Below are positions 11,301-23,300 of a stretch of DNA of 64,000 nt, in pieces. The notes beneath the pieces were generated by a model that had not been told where the DNA came from, searched no databases, and was given only the letters and a program-made list of their open reading frames with translations. Origin of the DNA: RGDT01 sp964630925. Its GTDB lineage: Bacteria; Planctomycetota; Planctomycetia; Gemmatales; Gemmataceae. Made by a program: the position numbers and the translations under genes. The stretch is from contig CAZVZK010000032.1 of NCBI GenBank assembly GCA_964630925.1, positions 12,966 to 76,965 of the forward strand, read 5' to 3'. Numbering within the stretch: position 1 is the stretch's first letter; the number at the start of each line of letters is the position of its first letter.

Positions 11301-14300
11301 CGCACGAACGCCAGGCCGGAGGCCTCGACGTCGAGGAGGCTGGCGTCGAGGCCGGTGCCCTCGATGTCCAGCAGGCTCGTCACCTGCCCGTTGACCGAGA
11401 ACGCCCCCGCCTTCACGGAGGCGAGGCCGGCGCCGTCGATGTCCAGGCGGGTCGCGCGGAAGCCGGTGCCCTCGAGGTCGAGGCCGGTGGCGTCCAGGTC
11501 GAGGAGGTTCAACCTGAGGCCCGTCGCCTCGATGTCCAGCTTGCCGCGCACCTTCAGCCCCGTCCCGTCCACGTCCAGGCCGGTGCCACGCATCGACAGC
11601 CCGATGGCGTCGAGGTCGAGGAGGCTGGCGCGGAGGCCCGCGCCGTCGATGTCGAGCTGGTTGACGTGCAGGCCCGTGGCGTCGGTGTCGAGTGCGGTCG
11701 CGAAGACGGAGGAGAATCCCGCCCCGTCGATGTCGAGAAGGCTGCGCGACAGCCCCGCGCCGTCCACGTCGAGGAGGTGGAACCTGAGCCCCGTCGCCTC
11801 GATGTCGAGCTGGCTGCTCACGCGCAGGCCGGTGCCGTCGATGTCCAGCCCGCTGCCGCGGGCGGAGAAGCCGGCGGCGTCCACGTCGAGCAGGCTGGCG
11901 CGGAGGCCCGTCGCGTCGATGTCCAGGAGCTGGGTCCGCAGGCCGGTGCCGTCGATGTCCAGGCCGGTGCCGCGCAGCGACAGCCCCGTGGCCTCGACGT
12001 CCAGGAGTGTCGAACGCAGCCCGTTGGCGTCGATGTCCAGCAAGGATGTGCGCAGGCCGGAGGCGTCGATGTCGAGGTTGCTGCCGGACAGCCGGGCGTA
12101 GCCGGCCGCGTCGATGTCGAGGTCGTTGAGGTTGGCCTTGAGGCCGGACGCGTCGATGTCGAGCAGGGAGGTGCGCAGGCCGCTGGCGGTCAGGGTGCGG
12201 AAGCCGGCGGCGTCCACGTCGAGCGAGCTCTTGACCGTCGCGAAGCCGGTGGCCTCCACGTCGAGGAGGCTGGCCCGGAGGCCGGAGGCGTCGATGTCGA
12301 GCTGGTTGGCGCTGAGGCCGGCCGCCTCGATGTCGAGGGAGGCGAAGCGGGCGCTGGTGGCGGTGAGGCCCAGGTTGCTGCCGACGCTGCGGAAGCTGGT
12401 GGCGGCGACGCCGCTCACGTCGATCGCCAGGTTCGAGCCGGTGTTCGCGAACGAGGAGAAGTTGGTCGCACGCAGGGCGGCCAGGTCGGAGCCGGTGTTG
12501 GTGATGACGTCGTCGCCGCCGGAGCCGCCGTCGATGGTGAGGCCGTAGCTGATGCCCGAGCGGGAGTTGGTGAAGTAGTCGGTCTCGCTGCCGCCGGTGA
12601 CCGCCTGGAAGTTGCCGACCAGGGTGACCTTGTCGCCGCGGGCGTCCACGGTCTGGGCGAAGTCCCTGTTCTGGGCGCCGATGAGCCGCAGGGCGTTGGC
12701 GGGGATGTCGGCCTGGAGGGCGTAGGCCGCCCACGGGAAGTGGACGGGCGCGCCGGGGAGGGCGGGGAAGTCAGCGATGGACAAGGCGAGCGAGGCGGGG
12801 CCTGCCGGGCTGGTCACCACCAGCCGTCCGGAGGGGTCGAGGCGGGCCGTGGCGCCCGGGAATTGGGCGGTGACGGCGTCGAGAAGGGTCTGGAAGGTGG
12901 TGGCCGGGTTGATGTCGAGGAGGAAGTCCACGGGGGCACCCAGCGTGGTCTGGCCCGTGAGGCGGAGCTTGTCGCCGAAGTTGTAAGGCATCGTGATGCC
13001 GACGAGGTCGTTGAGCCTCGTCGTGGCGTTGGCGGCGCCGGCCACGGTGCGGAACGGGGAGGCGCTGACGAGCGTGGGGTTGCTGACGTTCAGGCCGGTG
13101 ATCGCCGCGCCGCTGAACCCGATGTCGAAGGCGTCCGCCTGGCTGCCGATGCTGAACGAGGCGGAGGCGAAGGTCAGGGAGTTGTACCCGCCACGGTCCA
13201 CGACGACGATGTCGCTGCCGGGCACGAGGTCGACGTTGTTGGAGCCGGTGCCCAGGATGATGGTAATCTGGTCGCCCGTCTGCTCGGTGGCCGATCCGGG
13301 CTTGACGATGTCACTCTGGCCGCCGACGTTGCTGCCGATCAACACGTCGGAGCCGCCGCCGCTATTCAGGAACGTCCGCAGGTACATCCGGTCGGCGTTG
13401 AGCACGTCGTCGCTGCGCTGGCCCCAGGCCTTGACGATGCCCAGGCCGGCGGAGGCGAAATCGAGCACCTGCGTGGAGACGATGTCCGGGATGTCGGCCT
13501 GGGGCGCGTAGGCCGCCCAGCCGAGGTGGCCGCCGTTGCCGGCCTCATCCGCGATGGACAGGTCGAGCGTGGAAGGCCCGTCGACGTTCGTGACCACCAG
13601 CCGGCCGAAGGGGTCGATGTGGGCCGTGGTGCCGGGGTAGTTCTGGGTGATGGCGTCGAGCAGGTCCTGGAGGGTGGAGGCCGCATCGACGTCGATGAGG
13701 ACGTTCACGGGGGCGTGGAATCCGTTCTTGCCCGTGATCCGGAGCCGGTCGCCGGCCTGGTAGGCCCCCGTGACCCCGACGAGGTCGTTGAGCAGCGTCG
13801 TGGCGTTGGCGGCACCCGCCACGGTGAGGAACGGGGCGGTGGTGAAGGTCGGCGAGCTCAGGTCCTGGAGCACGACGTGGACGGGGCCGCCGGTCGTGGC
13901 CTGGGACAGCTCGATGTTCGACCCGGCCGTCGAGGCGCCGATGGCGAGGGTGTACCCGCCCGACAGCAGGGCGACGCGGGTGATGAACACCTTGTCGTCG
14001 GCGGAGCTGCCGGCGTCGTTGACGGTGAGGTGGGCGGGGTCATCGAGGACGCCGCCGTCCTTGTCGTCCACCCGGAGGAGCCGGACCTGGTACTCACCCT
14101 CGTGGCGGTAGATGTGCTGCACCTGGGTGCCGCTCTTGACAGTCAGCACCTCGTCCGTCGAGCCGTCGCCCCAGTTGACCGTGAACTTGAACAGCCCGGC
14201 CTGATCAACCGGTGAGGCGTCGACGGCGTCGAGCTGGAACAGGATGGCCTGTCCGCGGACCCCCAGCACCCGGCCCTGAGCGTCGTACGTGATGGGCAGC

Positions 14301-17300
14301 GTGCCGCCGCCCTCGTTGAAGCCCGGCACGACGGAGATGCGCCCGGAGGAAGGGGCCACGTTGAGGACCGTGACGGACGTGTCGTCGGTGTCGCTCTCCC
14401 CGTCCTTGTCGGTGACGGTGACGGAGATGGTGTAAGGCGCGTTGCCGGGGAGGTTGTCGAGGTAGCGGTGCGTGACCCCGTTGAAGCTCAGGACGTTGGC
14501 GCCGAGGTCGAGCTGCTCGCTCGTGCCGTCGCCCCAGTTGATGAAGACGGTGTGCGTGTCCAGCGTGCCGGGGTCGGCGAAGGTGCCCGACAGGGACACC
14601 GTCCCGTTCTCGTCGATCTGCGTCAGGTCCGTGTTGACCGAGAGGCCGCTCGGCGCCACGTTGTTCACCGTGACCAGCAGCTCGTCGGAGGTGACGCCGC
14701 CGTAGTCGTCCGTCACGGTCAGGCGGACGGTGTACTCGCCGTTGTCGAGGAAGCGGTATGTCGGCTCCGCGAGATCCGAGGTCGAGCCGTCCCCGAACTC
14801 CCAGAAGTACGTCCAGCCGTCGCCGTCGTTGTCGGACACGGACGCGCTGAAGTCGATCTCGTCGTTCTCGTCGATCGTCCAATCGCCCCCGACATCGACC
14901 GTCGGCAGGTTGTTCTGCCGCAGGGCGAGGGAGAATTCGGACGTGCTGCCATCCGCCGCCGTCGCCGTGGCCGTGACGAAGTAGTGCCTCGGAAGGGCCC
15001 AGCCGAGCTCGGCGCTGAAAGCACCGTCGCCCGACGCATCGGTGTCCACATCCCACGAGCCCAGGTAGATGGCCCCCTCGCCGTAGCCGGACGGGCTCGG
15101 CTCGTCGCTGGCGTAGAAGTCGAGGATGAACGACGAGCTCGCCACGCTGTTCAGCGTTCCGGTGATGGTGACGACTCCGTCCCACACCGTGGCGGCCGCC
15201 AGGACCGGGAAGTTCTGCAGGCCGTTGGCGCCGGCGTCGCCGTCGCCGGCGTCGTTGGCCGTGACCCCGTGCGCGCCGAGGTCGATGCCGAGGTCGGACC
15301 CGTCGCCCTCGTTGTCGTGGATCGAGTTGCCGACGATGGTGTTGCCCGAGCCGGACTCCACCCGGACGCCACAGAAGCCGCCGATGCCGCCCCCGCCCGC
15401 GGCCGGCGGGTTGAACGCGATGACGTTCCCCTCGTCGGCGTCGCGCCCGCCGATCAGGTTGCCGGACGCCGCGGACGTGATGAGAACGCCCGCCCCGGCG
15501 TTGCCCAGCGCGGAGGAGCCGTCGGCCGCGACGCCGATGAGGTTGCCCTGGACCGCGTTGCCCGTGGCCGCCGTGCCGCTGATCTTGACGCCGTGGCCCG
15601 TGTTGCCGCTGATGACGTTGCCGAGGACCACGTTATCGGCCCCCTCGTTCAGCCAGATGCCGTCGCCGCCGTTGCCCGCGGCGGCCGACCCGGAGGCATC
15701 GGTGCCGATGTAGTTGCCCTGGATGGTGGTGCCGGCCGCCCCGGTGGCGATGACGATGCCCGACGCGCCGCTGCTGGCGATGACGTTGCGCTCTTCCTCG
15801 GTGTCGCCGCCGATGACGTTGCCGGACGAGCCGCCCTCGATGAGGACGCCGTGCTGCGTGTTGCCGAGGGCCGTCGTGCCGTCGAGGCCCAACCCGATGA
15901 GGTTGCCGGCGATGACGTTGTTGTCGGCCTCGTTCACCCAGACGCCGCTGCCGGTGTTGCCGGAGATGACGTTGCCTTCCACGTCGTCGTCCGTGCCGTC
16001 GCCGTCGGTGCCGATGCGGTTGCCGGAGGACTGGTAGACGTAGACGCCCGTCCGGGTCGGGCCGTTGCCGTTGCCGATGGCCTCGAGGCCGTCCTTGTCG
16101 GTGCCGATGAGGTTGCCCGTGACGACGGTGCCGGTCGTGGTCGCGAAGCTGATCTCGACCCCACGGATGTCGTGGCCGCTGATGACGTTGCCGGTGAGGA
16201 CGGTATCGACGGCGCCCGCGATGCCGCCGGTGATGCGGACGCCGTAGGCGCTGCCGAGGTCGTACTCGCCGGTGATGTCGGTGCCGATGTAGTTGCCCTG
16301 GATGACGTTGCCCGTCGCGGCACCGAGGGCGTCGCTGTAGACGTAGACGCCGACGCTGGTGTTTCCGGAGATGACGTTGCGCGCCATCGGGTCGTCGCCG
16401 CCGACGGTGTTGCCGCTGGCACCGGAGGCGAACCCGACGCCGTGGTAATTCGCGAGCGCCGTGGTGCCGTCGGGGGCGAGGCCGATGAGGTTGCCCTGGA
16501 TCAGGTTGCCCGTGGCGTTGTTGCCGATGACGGAGATGCCGAAGCCGCTGGTGTTGCCGCTGATGACGTTGCCCGGCCCCTCGCCGGCGACGGACGTGAG
16601 CCCGCCGATGGTGGTGTTGTAGGCGCCGTCGATGCGGACGCCGTACGCCCCGTTGGTGATCGACCCGGTGCCGGATGCGTCGGTGCCGATGTAGTTGCCC
16701 TGGACGACGTTGCCGCCGTAAGAGGCGATGTAGACGCCCCGGTCGCCGCTGCCGCTGATGATGTTGCGTGCCCCCGGCGTGGTGCCGCCGAGGGTGTTGT
16801 TGGGGGCCGTGAGCGCGACGCCGGCGTAGGCGTTGCCGAGGGCGAACATGCCCGTGGCGTCGGTGCCGATGAAGTTGCCGGCGATGGTGTTGAACTGCGA
16901 ATTGGACTCGACGCTGACGCCACGGCCGACGGCGAGGGAGATGTTGCCGGTGGTGGCGCTGATGACGTTGCCCGACCCCTCGGTCTCGCCGCCGATGATG
17001 TTGTCGTGGGCGCTGTTGAGGATGCGGACGCCGAAGGAGGCGTTACCCAGCGCCTCGTCGCCGTCGGCGGTGAGGCCGATGTAGTTGCCGAGGACGACGT
17101 TGTTGGCCGTGCTGGAGCCGTCGATGGCGACGCCGCCCGTGAGGTTGGCGCTGATGACGTTGCGGACGGCCGGATTGGTGCCGCCGACCGTGTTGCCGGA
17201 CGCGCCGGCGGCGATGCGGACGCCGAAGCCGGCGTTGCCGCGGGCGGCCGAGCCGGTGGAGTCGGTGCCGATGAAGTTGCCCTGGACGACGTTGCCCGTC

Positions 17301-20300
17301 GCGGAGGCCCCGGTGATCTCGATGCCGTCGGCCGCCGCGCCCGTGCTGGCCGCGATGACGTTGCCGGCGCCGGCGCCGAAGCCGCCGATGACGTTGGAGG
17401 CGGTGGCGACCTGGATGCCCTCGACGGCGTTGCCGCGCGCCGTCACCCCGTCGATGGCCAGGCCGATCCAGTTGCCCTGGATGAGGTTGGCGTCGGCGGC
17501 GACGGTCAGCTCGATGCCGTCCTCGCCGTTGCTGGCGATGATGTTCCGCGAGCGGACGAAGCCGTCCACGCTGCCGTCGGAGGCGTCGTCGCCGCCGATG
17601 ATGTGGCCGGCGGTGGTAATGTCGATGCCGACGAAGTCGTTGCCCATCGCGGCCATGCCGTCGGCCGCGAGGCCGATCAGGTTGCCGAGGATGACCGTGC
17701 CCGTGGTCGTGCCGTTGCCGGACGCGGTGTCCGCGATGATGACGCCGTGCCGGTTGCCGCTGATGACGTTGCCCGCGCCGGTGCCCGGGGTGTCCGTGAA
17801 GCCGCCGACCTCGGTGTTGGTCGCGCCGCCGGCGATGTAGACGCCGGCCGAGCCGTTGCCGATGTCGGTGTCGCCGTCGTCGTCGGTGCCGATGTAGTTG
17901 CCGAGGATGGCGTTGCCGTCGGCGGAGTAGGCGCCCGGCGTGCCGCTCTCGTTGTTGACGTAGACGCCGTGCTGATTGTTGCCGGAGATGATGTTGCGGT
18001 CCGCCGCCGTGGTGCCGCCGACGGTGTTGTTCGACGCGCGGCTGATGTCAACGCCGTAGACGGCGTTGCCCAGGTCGATCTCGCCGGTGGCGTCGGTGCC
18101 AATGTAGTTGCCGGCGACGACGTTCTCCTCCGCCGACTGGCCGAGGGTGTTGACGGCGATGACGATGCCGGCGCGGGTGTTACCGGAGATGACGTTGTCG
18201 CGGACGGTGTTGCTCGACGCGTCGGAGATGTAGACGCCGTCGTAGTTCCCGATGGCGCCGCCGCCGGAGATGTCGGTGCCGATGTAGTTGCCGGCCACCA
18301 CGTTGCCCGTCGCCGCCGCGCCGCTGATGCTCACGCCGGCCCCGGTCCCGGTGTTGCCGCTGATCACGTTGCGTGCGCCGGCCTCGTTGCCGCCGACGAG
18401 GTTGTCGGCGTTGGTGAGGCTCACGCCGACGGTGTTGCCCAGGGCGCCGCCGTCGGCGTCGAGGCCGATGAGGTTGCCCTGGATGACGGTGTTGTACTGC
18501 CCGTCAATGGCGGGGTGGCTGCTGCCGTGCACGTAGATGCCGGTGATGTTGCCGGAGATGACGTTGCCCGCGCCGGCCACGACGCCGCCGATGATGGTGC
18601 CGGGGGCGCTGCCGACGTCGATGCCGGTGTTGTTGCCGCGGTCCAGGGTGCCGCCGCTGTCCGTGCCGATGTAGTTGCCCTGGATGACCGTGCCGTAGTC
18701 GCTGCCGGACGTGCTCAGGACGATGCCGGTCACGTTCCCCGAGATGACGTTGCGGGCTGAGGCCGTGGTGCCGCCGACGAGCGTGCCGTGGCCGCCGCTG
18801 AGGTGGATGCCGGTGCCGTTGCCGACGTCGGTGTCGCCGTCGGCGCCGAGGCCGATGATGTTGCCCTGGATGACCGTCCCGGAGCCGGCGTCGACGCGTA
18901 CGGTGACGCCGTTGAGCGTGTTGCCGGAGATGACGTTGCCGGCGCCGGCGGCGGTGCCGCCCACGGTGGCGGAGGACCCGGACTCGATGCGGACGCCCTC
19001 GTTGTTGGCGATGGCGGCGGAGCCGGCGGCGTTGGTGCCGATGTAGTTGCCGGCGATGGTGGCCGTCGCGTTGGAGGACAGCAGCACGCCGTAGCCGTTG
19101 CCGGAGATGACGTTGCGCTCGTTGGCGTCCGCCGTGCCGTTGGCGTCGGTGCCGACGAGGACGCCGGCGGCGCTGCCGGTGATGTAGACGCCCGCGCCGC
19201 CGTTGGCGACGGCGGCGGTGCCGGCGGCGTTGGTGCCGATCCGGTTGCCGGCGATGACGACGCCCGTAGACAGCGAGCCGTTGACCTCGATGCCGTCGCC
19301 GTTGTTGCCGCTGATGACGTTGCCGGCGCCGGAGGCCCCGCCGCCGACGAGGGTGTTGACGCCGCCGTCGGCGATGATGATGCCGTTGGCGGCGTTGCCC
19401 CGGTCGAGCGTGCCGCCGGCATCCAGGCCGATCCAGTTGCCCTGGATCACCGTGTCCCGCGCGGCCGTCCCGGTGATGGAGATGCCGGAGGCGTTGTTGC
19501 CGGAGATGACGTTCCGCGCCCCGGTGGAGGTGCCGCCGATGACGTTTCGCGCGCCCGCGATGATGGAGATGCCGTGGCCGGCGGAGCCGTTGCCGATGGC
19601 CACGCTGCCGGCGGCGTCGAGGCCGACGATGTTGCCGGCGATGACGTTGTCCGACGAGTCGGAGCTGCTGATGCCGATGCCGTCGCTGAGATTGCCGGAC
19701 ACCACGTTGCCGGCGCCCGTGGCGGTGCCGCCGATGGTGTTGTGGTGGGCGTTGCCGCTGATCGACACGCCGTGCAGGTTGGCGATGGCCGTGGAGCCGT
19801 CCGCGCCGAGGCCGACGTAGTTGCCGGAGACGGTGTTGCCTGTGGAGGCGGAGCCGAAGATCAAGACGCCGCTCGCCTCGTTGCCGGAGATGATGTTGCG
19901 GGCGGCGACGGACGTGCCGCCGACGGTGTTGTTGGCGGAGGCGTCGATGTAGACGCCGTCCCAGCCGTTGCCGAGGTCCGCCGTCCCGGCGGCGTTGGTG
20001 CCGATCTTGTTGCCGGCCACGGTGTTGCCGGAGGAGCCGGACAGGATGCCGACGCCGACGCGGGCGTTGCCGGAGATGACGTTGCCGGCGCCGGCGGCGG
20101 TGCCGCCGATGGTGTTGTTGTTGGACGAGGTGTTGAGCTGGATGCCGTACAGGGTGTTGCCGAGGGCGGCGGTGCCGGCGGCGTTGGTGCCGACGTAGTT
20201 GCCGAGGATCGTGGTATTCGTGGCGCTGGCGAGGTTGATGCCGACGGAGTCGTTGCCGGAGACGATGTTGCGGGCGGACGCGGACGTGCCGCCGATGGTG

Positions 20301-23300
20301 TTGCCGCTGCCGGCGACGTGGATGCCGTTGTCGGAGTTGCCGAGGTCGAAGGCGCCGGTGTAGTCGGTGCCGATCAGGTTGCCCTGGACGACGTTGTTGT
20401 TCGTGGTGAGGCGGATGCCGTACTGGGTGTTGCCGCTGATGACGTTGCCCGCGCCCGTGGCCGTGCCGCCGATGGTGATGGCGTTGGCGCCGGACTGGAC
20501 GGTGATGCCGTCGCCGGCGTTGCCGCGGTCGAGGGTGCCGCCGGCGTCGGTGCCGATGTAGTTGCCGGCGATGGTGGCCGTGGTGCCGGTGCCGCTGACG
20601 AGGATGCCCTGGGCGGAGTTGCCGGAGACGACGTTGCGTTCGGCGGCGTCGTTGGAGCCGTCGGCGTTTGTGCCGATGCGGGTGTTGGTGGCGCCGGCGT
20701 CTACCTGGATGGCGGCGAGGGTGTTGCCGAGCGCGGTGGAGCCGTTGGGGGCGAGGCCGACCTTGTTGCCGATGAGGACGATGGCGTCGGTGCCGCTGCC
20801 GGTGACCCAGATGCCGCGTTGGGCGTTGCCGGAGGAGACGTTGTCGCGGACGGTGATGCGGCGCGCGCCGTCGCCGGCGGTGCCGCTCCAGTTGCCGACG
20901 TAGATGCCGGTGTGGGCGTTGCCGAGGGAGGCGGCGCCGGAGGCGTTGGTGCCGACGATGTTGTTGCCGATGAGGCCGTCGGTGGTCGTGGCGCCGCGGA
21001 AGAGGATGCCGCCCTGGTTGTTGCCGGCGATGACGTTGCCGGCGGCGGCGGACGTGCCGCCGACGGTGGCGTTGGGGGTGTTGGTGACGACGACGCCCCA
21101 GAAGGTGTTGCCGATCTTGGCGTTGGCGGCGGCGTTGAGGCCGATGGTGTTGCCGGCGATGGTGACGGTGCCGGCGCCGGTTACGTGGATGCCGTGCTGC
21201 AGGTTGCCGGAGATGAGGTTCCCTTCGGCGGCGTCGTTGGAGCCGTCGGCGTTGGTGCCGATGCGTGTGTTGCTGGCCGACGTGTCCACCACGACGCCGC
21301 CCTGGAGCGAGCCGCTGGCGGCGTTGCCGATGGCGGCGGATCCGGCGGCGTTGGTGCCGATGTAGTTGCCGGCGATGACCGTGTTGCTGGTGCCGGAGTC
21401 GGAGACACGCACGCCGGCCTGGCCGTTGCCGGAGATGACGTTCCGCTCGGCGGTGTCGCTGGTGCCGTCGGCGTTGGTGCCGATGCGGGCGCCGGCCGTG
21501 CCCTGGTTGATCCACACGCCGTACCGGCCGTTGGCGATGGCGGCGGACCCGGCGGCGTTGGTGCCGATGTAGTTGCCGGCCACGATGAGGCGCGGCGCGC
21601 CGCCGACCCAGGTGGCGACGCCGTCGAAGGTGTTGCCGGAGATGACGTTGCCTTCGGCGGAGTCGGTGACGCCGTCGCCGTCGGTGCCGATGATCGTGTC
21701 GCTGGCGCCGTCCTGGGTGAGGATGCCGTGGTTGCTGTTGGCGATGGCGGCGGATCCGGCGGCGTTGGTGCCGATGTAATTGCCGGACACCCTGTTGCCG
21801 GCCGTGCCCGCGCCGATGATGAAGAGGCCGTTGGTGTTGTTGCCCGAGATGACGTTGCGGGCGGCCGCGGTGCCGCCGCCGATGAGGTTCCTGGTCGCCG
21901 CGGACTGGATGAGGATGCCTTCGTTGGTGTTGCCGCGGTCGAGGGTGCCGCCGGAATCGGTGCCGATGTAGTTGCCGGCGATGATGTTGCCGTCGGTGCC
22001 GGCATCCTGGAGGGCGATGCCGCGCAGGTTGCCCGAGATCACGTTGCGTTCGTCGGTGTCCCCCGACCCGTCGGCGTTGGTGCCGATGCGGTTGGCCGCC
22101 GACCCGGAGTGGAGCAGGATGCCGGCGTCGGCGTTGCCCAGGGAGGTGGAGCCGGCGGCGTTGACGCCGATGTAGTTCCCGGCCACCACGGTGCCGAAGG
22201 AGTTCTGGATGCGGACGCCGCGCACGGTGTTGCCGGAGATGACGTTGCGCTCGAGGGCGTCGCTGGTGCCGTTGCCGTCGGTGCCGATGCGGTTGCCGCG
22301 TGTGTCGAGGACGTAGATGCCTTCGGTGTTGCCCAGCGCGGCGGAGCCGGCGGCGTTGGTGCCGATGTAGTTGCCGGCGACGACGTTGTTGCGGGAGGGG
22401 GAGTAGTAGGCGGTGACGCCGATCGTGCCCGTGAGCTGGAGACCGTTGCCGGGCAGGGTGTTGTCGCCGACGACGCGCCAGCCGTTGGCGGCCGACACGG
22501 CGGAGGTGTTGGTGCCGGCCGCGACGGACAGCTCGAAGCCGGCGCCGCCGGGGCCCTGGAACCCGACCCACTCGAAGGTGTACGTGCCGGTGCTGAGGGA
22601 GGCCGTGCCGTAGGAGGCGGCGAAGGCCCGCCCGCCGTCGAAGGTCACGACGGTGGTCGTGACTCCGGTGGACGTGTTGGTCAGGCGCAGGCGTGTGCCG
22701 TCGTCGGTCGCGGCGGCGAAGGAGTAAGTGCCGGCCGTGTTGATCTGGAGCGTGCCCGTGGCGCGGAAGGCGTACTGCTCGCCGCCGCCACCCGGGATGA
22801 TGTTGTCATACGCCCAGCTCGTCCCGAACAAGGACGCGGGGTCGAACAGGTCCGCCTGGGCGATCTGCACCGTCGATGTGACGTCGCGCGGCAGGGCGCC
22901 GGCGATCATCTGGTCTGTCGTCGTCAGGTTCCCCACCGAGTAACTCGTGCCGGAGAGGGTGACGCCGGCGCCGGAGTTGCCGGAGATGATGTTGCGCTCG
23001 GCGGCGTCGTTGGAGCCGTCGCCGTCGGTGCCGATGACGGTGCCGCCGGAGCTGGTGACGTTGACGCCGCCGAGGCGGTTCCCGCGCGAGGCCGTGCCGG
23101 ATGCGTCGGTGCCGATGTAGTTGCCGAAGATGTGGTTGTTGTGGCTGCTGGCGCCGACCTGGATGCCGTAGGTGCCGAAGCCCTGGATGTTCAGGCCGGT
23201 GATGGCCGTGTAGCCGGCGTTCAGTTGGAGGCCGGCGCCCGCCGTGACGTACCGGCCGTCGAGGATGACCTCGGGGCCGAACGGGTTGGTGTCGCCGCCG

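Larger units (their letters stand above)
8400..12360 (-). repeat. About 1,300-residue array of D-x-[DE]-x-x-G-[LF] repeats
   Basis: More than about 100 short units follow the pattern L-D-[IVLTM]-[DE]-[AGS]-[AGTSI]-G-[LFM] plus 3-8 variable residues, for example LDIDATGLRASLLDVDAAGF. Spacing alternates around 10-13 residues, so two units may make one coil of a solenoid. The array is strongly acidic. It grades at its N-terminal end into a looser motif (SFANTGSNLAIDVSG) that looks like an ancestral beta-helix coil. No named family was recognised. Confidence 0.85.
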
